A stretch of 34,056 nucleotides of DNA from an uncultured Collinsella sp. (GCA_902476475.1 CABSDO010000009.1:1-34056), one strand, 5' to 3'. Shown: positions 22,478 to 31,314, numbered from the stretch's first letter. Notes: a model not told the origin generated them from the sequence alone. Program-made: numbers and translations.

Positions 22478-22507
22478 GCGGACGGGGGTAGCGCGAAAGG
22501 ACTGCAC

Positions 22508-24532
22508 ATGCGTCAATTTAAGACCGAGAGCAAAAAACTGCTCGACCTCATGATCAACTCCATCTACACCAATAAGGAAATCTTCCTGCGCGAGCTTATC
22601 TCTAACGCGAGCGACGCCGTCGACAAGCTCAACTTTAAGAGCCTGCAGGATCCGAGCGTCAAGATCGACCAGGGCGACCTGGCCATTCGCGTCTCCTTTG
22701 ATAAGGATGCCCGCACCATCACGATTTCGGATAACGGTATCGGCATGACCGCCGAGGAGCTCGAGCGCAACCTGGGCACCATCGCCCACTCCGGCTCCGA
22801 GGAGTTTAAGACCGAGAACGCCGAGCAGCAGGGCTCTGATGTCGACATCATCGGTCAGTTTGGCGTGGGCTTCTACTCCGCCTTTATGGTTGCCAGCCAC
22901 GTAAAGGTCGTCAGCCGCGCCTATGGCGAGGATGTCGCCCATGTGTGGGAATCCGACGGTCTTGAGGGCTACACCATCGAGGACGGCGAGCGCGCCGAGC
23001 ACGGTACCGATGTCATCCTGACGCTGCGCGAGAACGAGAAGCTCGATGCCGACGGCGAGGCCGAGACCTACGATCGCTTCCTGACCGAGTGGGGCCTCAA
23101 GAGCCTGATTCAGCAGTACAGCAACTATGTGCGCTACCCGATCCAGATGATGGTGTCCAAGAGCCGTCAAAAGCCCAAGCCCGAGGATGCTGGCGACGAT
23201 TACAAGCCCGAGTACGAGGACTACCAGGAGCTCGAGACCGTCAATTCCATGACACCGATCTGGAAGAAGCGCAGCTCCGATGTCGAGCAGAAGGACTACG
23301 ACGAGTTCTACAAGTCCACGTTCCACGACTTTGACGATCCTGCGCGCACCATCAGCTTCCATGCCGAGGGTACGCTCGAGTACGACGCCCTGCTGTTTGT
23401 GCCGGGCCGCGCCCCGTTCGATCTGTACAGCAAGGACTACGAGAAGGGCCTGGCGCTCTACAGCTCCAACGTTCTGATTATGGAGAAGTGCGACGACCTG
23501 CTGCCCGACTACTACAACTTTGTCCGCGGCGTCGTGGATTCCGCCGACGTGTCGCTCAACATCTCGCGCGAGACCCTGCAGCAGAACCGTCAGCTCAAGG
23601 CCATCGCCAAGCGCGTGGAAAAGAAGATTACCGCCGACCTTGAGGATATGCGTGACAACGACCGCGAGGCCTACGAGAAGTTCTTTGAGAACTTTGGCCG
23701 CGGTCTTAAGTACGGCATCTACTCGAGCTATGGCATGAAGGCCGATGAACTCGCCGACCTGTTGCTGTTCTGGTCTGCCAAGGAACAGAAGATGATTACC
23801 CTGGCCGAGTATGCCAAGGGCATGCCCGAGGATCAGAAGGCCATCTACTACGCCGCCGGCGACTCGCGTGAGCGCTTGGCAAAGATGCCCGTGGTAAAGG
23901 GCGTGCTCGACCGCGGCTATGACGTGCTGCTGCTGACGCAGGATGTGGATGAGTTCACGTTCCAGGCTATGCGTGAGTACGTTGCCGCCGATATGCCCAA
24001 GATCTACGAGGACGATGCAGCTCGCGAGGCTGCCGAAAAGGCCGTGGCCGACGGTGCCGAGCCCGAGGTCGAGGATCGTCATCTGGAGCTCAAGAACGTC
24101 GCGACCGGTGACCTTGACCTGGCGACCGAGGACGAGAAGAAGGAGGCCGAGGACGCCACCAAGGAAAACGAGGACCTCTTTAGCGCTATGAAGGAGGCGC
24201 TCGGTGACAAGGTCGAGAAAGTTGCCGTCTCCGCGCGCCTGACCGATGCCCCCGCATGCATCACCACCGAGGGCCCGCTTTCGCTCGAGATGGAGAAGGT
24301 GCTCCAGAAGGGACCCGAGGGCGCGCCCGACGGCATGCCCAAGAGCCAGCGCGTACTCGAGCTCAACGCCAAGCACCCGGTCTTCGACAAGCTTGTCGCT
24401 GCCCAGAAGGCGGGCGACGCTGACAAGATCAAGCAGTACTCCGGTCTGCTCTATGACCAGGCCCTGCTGGTCGAGGGCATCCTCCCCGAGGACCCCGTTG
24501 CCTTCGCGGCGGCTGTTTGCAACTTGATGTAG
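22508..24532 (+). CDS. htpG: Chaperone HtpG (Hsp90)
   Basis: ATP-driven cytoplasmic chaperone dimer. The N-terminal GHKL ATPase domain shows ELISNASDAVDKL, DNGIGM, and IGQFGVGFYSAFMVA. The middle domain carries GVVDSADVSLNISRETLQQ and the C-terminal dimerisation domain follows. At 674 residues it is longer than the usual 620-640; the excess includes a charged linker after the ATPase domain (KPKPEDAGDDYKPEYEDY) and a highly acidic insert near residues 510-560 (EDEKKEAEDATKENEDLF). AAAGGA (22497-22502) precedes the ATG at 22508. The stop codon is followed within eight bases by the structured repeat at 24540. Confidence 0.97.
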   Translation: MRQFKTESKKLLDLMINSIYTNKEIFLRELISNASDAVDKLNFKSLQDPSVKIDQGDLAIRVSFDKDARTITISDNGIGMTAEELERNLGTIAHSGSEEFKTENAEQQGSDVDIIGQFGVGFYSAFMVASHVKVVSRAYGEDVAHVWESDGLEGYTIEDGERAEHGTDVILTLRENEKLDADGEAETYDRFLTEWGLKSLIQQYSNYVRYPIQMMVSKSRQKPKPEDAGDDYKPEYEDYQELETVNSMTPIWKKRSSDVEQKDYDEFYKSTFHDFDDPARTISFHAEGTLEYDALLFVPGRAPFDLYSKDYEKGLALYSSNVLIMEKCDDLLPDYYNFVRGVVDSADVSLNISRETLQQNRQLKAIAKRVEKKITADLEDMRDNDREAYEKFFENFGRGLKYGIYSSYGMKADELADLLLFWSAKEQKMITLAEYAKGMPEDQKAIYYAAGDSRERLAKMPVVKGVLDRGYDVLLLTQDVDEFTFQAMREYVAADMPKIYEDDAAREAAEKAVADGAEPEVEDRHLELKNVATGDLDLATEDEKKEAEDATKENEDLFSAMKEALGDKVEKVAVSARLTDAPACITTEGPLSLEMEKVLQKGPEGAPDGMPKSQRVLELNAKHPVFDKLVAAQKAGDADKIKQYSGLLYDQALLVEGILPEDPVAFAAAVCNLM

Positions 24533-24539
24533 TTAGGTA

Positions 24540-24686
24540 GTTACGCGGTTTTACCAAACCGCGTAACAGCTCGACGCTGCAAACGCCCCTAAGCGGCAAT
24601 CTGACGTTCAATCGTCGGTCGCGTACCGAAGTACGCTTCCCTCCTCTTTCACGTCACCTTGCTCGCTTAGGGGCGTTTTCGCTGAC
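24540..24686. repeat. Structured intergenic repeat, copy A
   Basis: Begins with a 12-bp perfect stem GTTACGCGGTTT/AAACCGCGTAAC (24540-24567, loop TACC). A long nested hairpin follows: AAACGCCCCTAAGCG (24581-24595) with CGCTTAGGGGCGTTT (24664-24678), then GCAA/TTGC with a bulge, TGACGT (24602-24607) with ACGTCA (24651-24656), and an inner hairpin GCGTAC-CGAA-GTACGC (24621-24636). The outer stem ends in TTTT, so it may also terminate htpG transcription. Copy B follows the second YhgE gene at 29932. Confidence 0.88.
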
Positions 24687-24727
24687 TTATGCTCAACCAG
24701 CGACGCTTTCGTGGTCCTAAGTAGTCA

Positions 24728-24769
24728 TTGGGGACGTTTTTGTTTGACTAGTCGTTTAAGAACGTCCCC
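24728..24769. repeat. Inverted repeat GGGGACGTT ... AACGTCCCC
   Basis: Nine-base arms at 24730-24738 and 24761-24769 enclose 22 bases that include the palindrome GACTAGTC (24746-24753). It is shaped like a minimal inverted-repeat element; related sequence lies at 22309-22346. Confidence 0.5.
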
Positions 24770-24807
24770 GATGCTATTTGAATTGCTAATTTGTGCGGGT
24801 TGTGGTT

Positions 24808-24846
24808 TTGTGACCTGCTGAAATTTAAGATACTGTACATCTGTAC
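24808..24846 (+). promoter_or_regulatory. Possible promoter and operator upstream of the YhgE pair
   Basis: TTGTGA (24808-24813), 17-base spacer, TACTGT (24831-24836). The inverted repeat GTACA-TC-TGTAC (24835-24846) overlaps the -10 and start region, a usual place for a repressor. A second -10-like TACAAT (24922-24927) overlaps the ATG at 24926. Confidence 0.4.
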
Positions 24847-24976
24847 GTTAACTCATCTTCGTAGTATATTGCTACCCGCAAAACTCAACACCATTGTGCT
24901 TTGAGACGTTAAAGCGCCTACTACAATGGTTGTCGATAGTACGATTCGATTCAACGACAGGATGGATGGTCCAAGC

Positions 24977-27742
24977 GTGAGTCTCGGCAGCAAACTATCC
25001 AACGCAAAGGTCTCCTTTGCGATCTTTAAGCGCGACATCAAGCGACTGCTTGTGAACCCCGTCGCCTTGGTGGTTACTTTGGGCGTGTGCGTTATCCCCT
25101 CGCTGTATGCCTGGTACAACATCGTGGCAAACTGGGATCCGTATGGAAACACCCAGGGCATCAAGATTGCTATCGCCAACAACGACCAGGGCACTCAGAA
25201 CGACCTGGTGGGCGAGCTCAACGCGGGCGACCAGGTCGTCGATCAGCTCAAGGAAAACGATCAGCTGGGCTGGACCTTCGTCGACTCGGCGGCCGATGCC
25301 AAAGAGGGCGTCGAGAGCGGGGAGTACTACGCAGCCATCGTGATCCCCAAGAACTTCTCCGACAATCTTGTCTCGATGCTCGATGGCAATTACCGCCAGC
25401 CCAAGCTTACGTATTACGTTAACGAGAAGAAGAGCGCCATCGCGCCCAAGGTAACCGATACCGGCGCCAATACTATCGAGGAGCAGATCAATTCGGAGTT
25501 TGTCTCCACGGTGGGCGAGACCGTAGCGGGCATCGCCAAGGATGCCGGCATCGATTTTAAGGATAAGACCGCCCAGGTTCAGGATTCGCTGACGAGTTCG
25601 GTGTCCGAGGCATCCGGTACCTTGAGCGAGGTTCGAGATTCGATCAACGACATGAACACCGCTATCGACAAAACGAGCGGCGCTATCGCCTCGGCGGATG
25701 GCGCGCTGGCCGGTTTGCAGGGTCAGACGCCTTCGCTGGCTCAAGCGATCTCCCAAGGCAACGACCTGTTGGGCGAAGCACGCACCACCGCGGGCAAATC
25801 GATCACCTCGCTCTCAAAGGCGCTTTCGGAGGGAAGTGTTGCACTGTCCAAGACGTCGGCTTCGGCGAACGCTGCGGTCGGAAAGATGACGGGCGCCTTG
25901 ACGTCTACGACCACTCGCATCGACAACTCGCTCGAATCGCTTCAAACGACAATTGACCACAACAACGCGCTGATCGACCGCCTGCAGAAGTTGGCGGACA
26001 GCGTGCCGACGGGTTCGGAGGAAATCAACGCGCTCATCGCGTCGACGATCGATACGCTTCGAGGACAAAACGAAAGCCTCCAGGCCGTCAAGGACAATCT
26101 CTCGGCGCAGTCGAGTGCGATTGCGAATGACGCTTCGGCCGTTTCGAGCGCCAGCGACGCTATCAATACTGCAATTCAGACCGGCACGACCAACATTAGC
26201 CAGGCTCAGACGGATCTTGGTCAAAATGCGCTGCCGAAGGCTTCCAGCGCGCTCGACTCTTTCTCGGTTGTATCGGGCGACCTAACCGGTATCGTGTCGG
26301 GCCTCACGCCTACAATCGCCAATGCGCGTGGTACGCTATCGCAGCTCGATGCCACGCTCAAGCAGGCCAAGACCACGCTGTCCCAGACCGATGCCTCACT
26401 TGCCAAGGTTCAGGACAAACTTGCGACCGCTGCCAACGACATCGCGGCGCTGCAGACCTCCGAGTCCATGGGCGAGCTGTCTGATCTGATGGGCGTCGAT
26501 GTCAATGACGTGGCAGATTTCATGGCATCTCCGGTTGAGTTGACGTCCAAGTCGATCTATCCGGTCAAGAGCTTTGGTTCGGGCATCGCTCCCTTCTACA
26601 CTAATCTGGCGCTTTGGGTGGGCGGTTACGTACTCATCGCCATCTACAAGCTCGAGGTCGATCGCGAGGGCATTGGCAGCTTTACGGCGCGCCAGGGCTA
26701 CTTCGGCCGTTGGATGCTCCTGGTGATCTTGGGCGCGCTTCAAGCCATCATCGTGACGGTGGGCGATCTGGTGATTGGCGTGCAGTGCGTCAACCCGCTG
26801 CTGTTCGTGCTGGGCGGTATCGCCATCTCGTTTACGTACGTCAACATCATCTATGCGCTGTCCACCACGTTTAAGCATATCGGCAAGGCAATCGGCGTCA
26901 TTCTCGTCATCGTGCAGATCCCGGGTTCGTCGGGCATGTACCCCATCGAGATGATGCCCGGCTTCTTCCAATGGCTGCATCCGCTGCTACCCTTTACCTA
27001 CGGCATCAATCTGCTGCGCGAGACCGTCGGCGGCATGTACTCGTACAACTACCTGTTCAACCTGTGCATTTTGGGCGTGTTCCTTGCCATCGCACTCTTT
27101 ATTGGCCTACAGCTGCGTCCGCTGCTGCTCAACCTCAACCTGCTCTTTGATAAGCAGCTTTCCACGACGGGTATGATGATCTGCGAGTCCAATGACCTGC
27201 CGCGCCAGCGCTACTCGCTGCGCACGGCCATGCGCGTCATGCTCGATTCCGATTCGTATCGCCGCGAGCTGCTCGAACATGCAGTGGCTTTTGAGCATCG
27301 TTACCCGTACTACATCAAGGGCGGCTTTGCTGCCGTGGTGGGCGTGCAAGTGCTGATCTTTGTGCTCTCGACGGTTCTCGATGTCGACAATAACGGCAAG
27401 ATCATCTTGCTGGTCATTTGGATTATCTCGGTCATTGCCATTTGCGGCTGGCTGATCAATGTCGAGTACATCCGCGCAAGCCTCAACACCCAGATGCGCA
27501 TCTCGGCGCTTTCGGACGAGGACCTGCGCCGCGAGATGCGCGAGCACACGGCCGCCATTCCGGCCGCCCGTCGCATGTTTGGCCTGAATGCCAGCGAGCG
27601 AGGCTCTAAATCCAAGGATCAGGCTGCCGACCAGTCCATTCGCCACGATATGCACCATGTGCCCGCGAACGGGGACGACACATTTGTGATGAATGAGGAT
27701 GGCGCCCCGCTCGGCAAGCACTCAAAAGGAGGTGAGGCATAA
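24977..27742 (+). CDS. YhgE/Pip-family membrane protein 1
   Basis: About 921 residues. An N-terminal membrane helix (LVNPVALVVTLGVCVIPSLYAW) leads to the family hallmark YNIVANWDPYGNT, then a large extracellular region of about 480 residues that is mostly Ser/Ala/Thr/Asp-rich coiled coil. An ABC-2-like permease domain with about six helices follows (from GIAPFYTNLALWVGGYV to IALFIGLQL). Unusually, another two-helix unit (AAVVGVQVLIFVLSTVL, IILLVIWIISVIAICGWLI) and a charged cytoplasmic tail of about 90 residues are added. The start is uncertain: GTG 24977 with GGATGG at 24964-24969 is preferred, ATG 24926 overlaps a -10 box, ATG 24962 is a third option. Relatives include the Lactococcus phage-infection protein Pip and EsaA of type VII secretion; the function here is unknown. 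Confidence 0.9.
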   Translation: MSLGSKLSNAKVSFAIFKRDIKRLLVNPVALVVTLGVCVIPSLYAWYNIVANWDPYGNTQGIKIAIANNDQGTQNDLVGELNAGDQVVDQLKENDQLGWTFVDSAADAKEGVESGEYYAAIVIPKNFSDNLVSMLDGNYRQPKLTYYVNEKKSAIAPKVTDTGANTIEEQINSEFVSTVGETVAGIAKDAGIDFKDKTAQVQDSLTSSVSEASGTLSEVRDSINDMNTAIDKTSGAIASADGALAGLQGQTPSLAQAISQGNDLLGEARTTAGKSITSLSKALSEGSVALSKTSASANAAVGKMTGALTSTTTRIDNSLESLQTTIDHNNALIDRLQKLADSVPTGSEEINALIASTIDTLRGQNESLQAVKDNLSAQSSAIANDASAVSSASDAINTAIQTGTTNISQAQTDLGQNALPKASSALDSFSVVSGDLTGIVSGLTPTIANARGTLSQLDATLKQAKTTLSQTDASLAKVQDKLATAANDIAALQTSESMGELSDLMGVDVNDVADFMASPVELTSKSIYPVKSFGSGIAPFYTNLALWVGGYVLIAIYKLEVDREGIGSFTARQGYFGRWMLLVILGALQAIIVTVGDLVIGVQCVNPLLFVLGGIAISFTYVNIIYALSTTFKHIGKAIGVILVIVQIPGSSGMYPIEMMPGFFQWLHPLLPFTYGINLLRETVGGMYSYNYLFNLCILGVFLAIALFIGLQLRPLLLNLNLLFDKQLSTTGMMICESNDLPRQRYSLRTAMRVMLDSDSYRRELLEHAVAFEHRYPYYIKGGFAAVVGVQVLIFVLSTVLDVDNNGKIILLVIWIISVIAICGWLINVEYIRASLNTQMRISALSDEDLRREMREHTAAIPAARRMFGLNASERGSKSKDQAADQSIRHDMHHVPANGDDTFVMNEDGAPLGKHSKGGEA

Positions 27743-29932
27743 ATGAAGAACATCCTGCATCTGTTTAAGCGCGACGTCCAAAACGTGTCTCGCTCCGTGA
27801 TCGGCATGGTTGTCGTGATGGGCCTCATTATCGTGCCGTGCCTGTACGCGTGGTTTAACATCGCCGGCAGCTGGGACCCGTACGGCAATACCGGAAACCT
27901 TAAGATTGCCGTGGTCAATACCGACGAGGGTTACGAGAGCGATCTGATTCCCGTCGAGGTCAACGTGGGCGAAAACGTTACCGCCGCTCTGCGCGGTAAC
28001 GAGAACTTTGACTGGGTTGTGCTCAACGATCGCGATAAGGCTATCGACGGTGTTAAGTCGGGCGCTTACTATGCGGCCGTCGTAATCCCCAAGAGCTTTA
28101 GCTCCGACATGATGACGCTCTTCTCGACCGACGTGAAACACGCCGATATCGAGTTCTATGAGAACCAGAAGGCCAACGCCATCGCCCAGATCGTGACCGA
28201 AAAGGGCTCGAGTGCCGTTCAGAGCCAGGTTAACGAGACCTTTACCAAGACCATCACGACCATCGGTCTTAAGACGGTTTCCAGCCTGCTCGATTACATG
28301 AGCACCGACCAGGTCAGCAACTTTATCGCCAACCTGTCCTCGACGCTTGGCGATTCGGTCGAGGACCTGCAGGACATCAGGGCCAGCGCTACTTCGCTTG
28401 CGGGCATTTTAAGCTCGACCTCCGATTCGCTGACGTCGGCGGGCGGCCTGCTCAAGCAGACCGGAACTACCGAGCAGTCGGTGAAGCAGCTGATGGAGCA
28501 TGCCGAGAGCGGTATCAGTGATTCGGAGCAAGCGCTCAAGGCTGCCAGCGATGCCATTGATGCCGCGATTGATGGAAGTGCTGGGTCATTCGACAACGTG
28601 TCCACCGAGCTCGCAAAGGCCTTTGACGCCGCGAACCAGCATGTTGGTCTGACAGTATCGCAACTCAACGATGGCGCCGCGTCGCTCAATGCGCGTGCCG
28701 ATGAGATTGACGCTGCGGCAGATAAGCTCCGCAGCCTTGCCGGCCAGGTGGGTAACGACAAGCTCAAGGAAGGTCTCGAGACCGTTGCTACGTCTCTTGG
28801 CAGAACTGCGGAGGAGTACCGCAACAATGCCAAGGAGCTGACGAGCATCGCGACGTCGCTCTCGGACAGCATGGCAAAGGTTAACGATGTCCGCGCCGAA
28901 ACCGACCAGGCCATCGCCGATGCCAAGGCGGGTATCTCGGGAGCCAAGTCCGACTACGATTCCACGTTCTCGGTTAAGGCCAAGGAGCTCAAGAAGACCA
29001 TTTCGGGCGTTCTGGATTCCCTGAACGGTATCTCGGGTGACTTGGATAGCGCCGTGAGCGGTCTGACCGACGCCTCTGGTTCGCTCGCGAAGGGTCTCTC
29101 CAAGGCTGCAGGGCTCGTCAACAAGGCTTCTGACCAGCTGGGTGAGGCATCGGACAAGATCAGCGCGTTCAAGGACGAGCTCGACGGCGCCCTGATGTCG
29201 GGTGACCTGGCGACGATCAAGACGATGATCGGCAACGACCCCGAGGGTTTGGCCGTGTCGCTTTCCGGTCCCGTCGCGCTCGATCGTAAGCCGGTCTATC
29301 CAATCCGCAATTACGGTTCGGCCATGGCGCCGTTCTATACGATCCTGTCGCTGTGGGTGGGCTCGATCGTGCTGGCAGCCATGATGAAGGTCTCGGTTGA
29401 CGACGAACTCATCAACGAGCTGATCCCCGTGCGCCTGCACGAGATCTACCTGGGCCGCTACCTGTTCTTTGGAGGTCTGGCCCTGCTGCAGGCGACACTC
29501 GTGTGCGCGGGCGACATCCTGTTCTTTGGCATCCAATGCGACAACCCGCTGCAGTTTGTACTTGCCGGCTGGGTCGCGAGTCTCGTGTTCTCCAATATCG
29601 TCTACACGCTAACCGTGTCGTTTGGTGATATCGGTAAGGCGCTCGCCGTCGTGCTGTTGGTTATGCAGGTCGGCGGTTCGGGCGGTACGTTCCCCATCGA
29701 GATGACCGGCCCTGTGTTCCAGGCGATCTATCCGTTCCTGCCGTTCACCCACGGCATCAACGCCATGCATGCCGCCATGGCTGGCGCCTACCATATGGAG
29801 TACTGGGTTGAACTTGGCATTCTGGCGAGCTATCTGATTCCGTCGCTGGCACTGGGCGTCGTCTTCCGCCGCCCGGTCATCAAAGCCAACGACTGGATTA
29901 TCGAAAAGCTGGAGTCAACAAAGCTTATTTAG
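27743..29932 (+). CDS. YhgE/Pip-family membrane protein 2
   Basis: 729 residues. The layout matches the first copy without its C-terminal extension: N-terminal FKRD and membrane helix (VIGMVVVMGLIIVPCLYAW), hallmark FNIAGSWDPYGNT, a long Ser/Ala/Asp-rich coiled-coil ectodomain (about 150-500) and a C-terminal ABC-2-like domain with about six helices (from APFYTILSLWVGSIVLAAM). The ATG at 27743 directly abuts the TAA of copy 1, and a complete anti-16S match AAGGAGGTGA (27726-27735) lies seven bases upstream, predicting strong translation. Tandem order and shared hallmarks suggest the two proteins form a heteromeric complex, which is inference. The stop codon's last base is the first base of repeat copy B. 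Confidence 0.93.
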   Translation: MKNILHLFKRDVQNVSRSVIGMVVVMGLIIVPCLYAWFNIAGSWDPYGNTGNLKIAVVNTDEGYESDLIPVEVNVGENVTAALRGNENFDWVVLNDRDKAIDGVKSGAYYAAVVIPKSFSSDMMTLFSTDVKHADIEFYENQKANAIAQIVTEKGSSAVQSQVNETFTKTITTIGLKTVSSLLDYMSTDQVSNFIANLSSTLGDSVEDLQDIRASATSLAGILSSTSDSLTSAGGLLKQTGTTEQSVKQLMEHAESGISDSEQALKAASDAIDAAIDGSAGSFDNVSTELAKAFDAANQHVGLTVSQLNDGAASLNARADEIDAAADKLRSLAGQVGNDKLKEGLETVATSLGRTAEEYRNNAKELTSIATSLSDSMAKVNDVRAETDQAIADAKAGISGAKSDYDSTFSVKAKELKKTISGVLDSLNGISGDLDSAVSGLTDASGSLAKGLSKAAGLVNKASDQLGEASDKISAFKDELDGALMSGDLATIKTMIGNDPEGLAVSLSGPVALDRKPVYPIRNYGSAMAPFYTILSLWVGSIVLAAMMKVSVDDELINELIPVRLHEIYLGRYLFFGGLALLQATLVCAGDILFFGIQCDNPLQFVLAGWVASLVFSNIVYTLTVSFGDIGKALAVVLLVMQVGGSGGTFPIEMTGPVFQAIYPFLPFTHGINAMHAAMAGAYHMEYWVELGILASYLIPSLALGVVFRRPVIKANDWIIEKLESTKLI

Positions 29933-30079
29933 TTACGCGGTTTTACCAAACCGCGTAACGGCTCGACGCTGCAAACGTCCCTAAGCGGCAATCTGACGTT
30001 CAATTTCAAGGGCGCGACCAGAAGGTCAGCGCCCTTTCATTTCACGTCGCCTTGCTCGCTTAGGGGCGTTTTCGCTGAC
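29932..30079. repeat. Structured intergenic repeat, copy B
   Basis: Same outline as copy A: stem GTTACGCGGTTT/AAACCGCGTAAC (29932-29959), outer stem AAACGTCCCTAAGCG (29973-29987) with CGCTTAGGGGCGTTT (30057-30071; one C-to-T change leaves a G-U pair), and TGACGT (29994-29999) with ACGTCG (30044-30049; again a wobble pair). The inner hairpin is unrelated in sequence to copy A: AAGGGCGC-GACC/GGTC-A-GCGCCCTT at 30008-30036. Shared sequence ends at CGCTGAC in both copies. Confidence 0.88.
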
Positions 30080-30159
30080 GTTGCCGGAACATCGAGGTTT
30101 TCTGTACCGACGCTTTAGCGTAGTGAATTGCGTGGGTTGCTTGGTTGTTGCTACAGTAG

Positions 30160-30197
30160 CGGGGCGTGCCGGGGGTCCGGCGCGTCCCGTTTTTATT
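30160..30197 (+). terminator. Strong intrinsic terminator before the EamA gene
   Basis: Thirteen-base-pair stem CGGGGCGTGCCGG (30160-30172) with CCGGCGCGTCCCG (30177-30189), two wobble pairs, loop GGGT, then TTTTTATTT. It isolates the YhgE unit from the next gene. Confidence 0.85.
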
Positions 30198-30225
30198 TGA
30201 CCATGAGGCGGCACGCAGCCATACG
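30197..30225 (+). promoter_or_regulatory. Promoter of the EamA gene
   Basis: TTGACC (30197-30202), 17-base spacer, CATACG (30220-30225), directly after the terminator. The -35 and spacer length match the tRNA-Arg promoters. Confidence 0.5.
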
Positions 30226-30265
30226 CGTGCGGACACCACGCCCAGATTGAGTGCGAGGATGTTCC

Positions 30266-31249
30266 ATGGCCCAATACGCTGCCAACGAAATCGAAAACAT
30301 GCCCGATAGCCCTGTAGCCCGTGAGGATTTGGGCGCGGGTGGTATTCCCCGGGGTGCCGGCGCACGCTCGCCGTTGTTCTGGAAAGTTCTACTGCTTTCG
30401 GTGGCGATTATCTGGGGCTACTCCTTTACCACTATGAAGGACGCACTCGACACCATTCCGGTGTTCGAGCTGGTCTATGTTCGCTTTCTCCCGGCATCAC
30501 TGGTTATGTTTGCAATTTTCCATAAGCGCATCATCGCTCATTTCAATGCCCGCAACCTGATCGTCGGGCTTGGCATGGGTGCGCTCATGTGGGGTGCCTA
30601 CGGTTTGCAGACGATCGGCCTGGCACAGACCACGGCGGGCAAGAGCGCTTTTTTGACCGGCACGTATTGCATCCTTGTGCCGTTTGCAAGCTATGTCCTG
30701 AGCGGTGAAAAGCTTACCCGGTATAACCTGGGTGCAGCGTTGTTGTGCCTGGCGGGTATTGGCCTGGTAGCGCTCGATAGCGTCGAGTTCAATGCCGGCG
30801 ATGTTATTACCTTGGGCGGCGCGATCTTCTTCGCCATCCAGATGGCGGTGACTGCCAAGTACGGTCGCAAGATGGACATCAACGTCATCACGTTTTGGAT
30901 GTTTGTGGGCAATGGCGTTTTGAGTTTAATCACGTCGCTGCTATTCGAGACTCAGGCGCCCCTCTCTGCATGGACGCCGGAGTTTATCGGTGTGGCTGTT
31001 TTCCTCTCGGTGGGCTGCACATGCGTGGCGCTGCTCGTCCAAAACGTCGGTTTGGCGCATGTCCCCGCCTCGACGGGCTCACTGCTTCTTTCGATGGAGT
31101 CGCCTTCGGGCGTGTTGTTTTCGGTGCTGCTGATGGGGGAGGCGCTCACCTCGCGCCTGCTCGCCGGCTTCGTGCTTATCTTCCTGTCGATTATCTTGAG
31201 CGAGACTCACTTTGATTTTTTGCGCAAAAAGCCGCGCCCGCAATTGTAA
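30266..31249 (+). CDS. EamA/DMT-superfamily permease
   Basis: 327 residues with about ten membrane helices forming two EamA repeats, preceded by a hydrophilic N-terminal tail of about 35 residues. The first repeat starts at VLLLSVAIIWGYSFTTMKDAL and contains LPASLVMFAIF; the second contains GGAIFFAIQMAVTAKYGRKMD and ends near VLLMGEALTSRLLAGFVLIFLSIILSE. Family members export amino acids or other metabolites; the substrate cannot be deduced. The ATG at 30266 is preceded by GAGG at 30255-30258; the in-frame GTG at 30251 lies ahead of that site and is rejected. It is a single-gene unit with its own terminator. Confidence 0.92.
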   Translation: MAQYAANEIENMPDSPVAREDLGAGGIPRGAGARSPLFWKVLLLSVAIIWGYSFTTMKDALDTIPVFELVYVRFLPASLVMFAIFHKRIIAHFNARNLIVGLGMGALMWGAYGLQTIGLAQTTAGKSAFLTGTYCILVPFASYVLSGEKLTRYNLGAALLCLAGIGLVALDSVEFNAGDVITLGGAIFFAIQMAVTAKYGRKMDINVITFWMFVGNGVLSLITSLLFETQAPLSAWTPEFIGVAVFLSVGCTCVALLVQNVGLAHVPASTGSLLLSMESPSGVLFSVLLMGEALTSRLLAGFVLIFLSIILSETHFDFLRKKPRPQL

Positions 31250-31259
31250 ACAACTTGTT

Positions 31260-31287
31260 GCGCCGCCCTCCTGGGGCGGCGTTTTTT
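31260..31287 (+). terminator. Terminator after the EamA gene
   Basis: GCGCCGCCC, loop TCCTG, GGGCGGCG, then TTTTTT (31282-31287). Confidence 0.88.
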
Positions 31288-31314
31288 ATGTAACGCCCTT
31301 ACAGTTATACCTTG

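Noticed and set aside
22316..22507. CIRCE or HspR (HAIR) heat-shock operator upstream of htpG
   Set aside because: Neither TTAGCACTC-N9-GAGTGCTAA nor CTTGAGT-N7-ACTCAAG is recognisable there.
22424..24376. 650-codon minus-strand open frame opposite htpG
   Set aside because: Antisense shadow of a strongly conserved gene in GC-rich DNA; the translation is low-complexity and has no ribosome site.
30128..30157. Promoter TTGCGT-N18-TACAGT before the EamA gene
   Set aside because: Its start would fall inside the 5' arm of the terminator at 30160-30189, so it is probably fortuitous; the TTGACC-N17-CATACG downstream is better placed.
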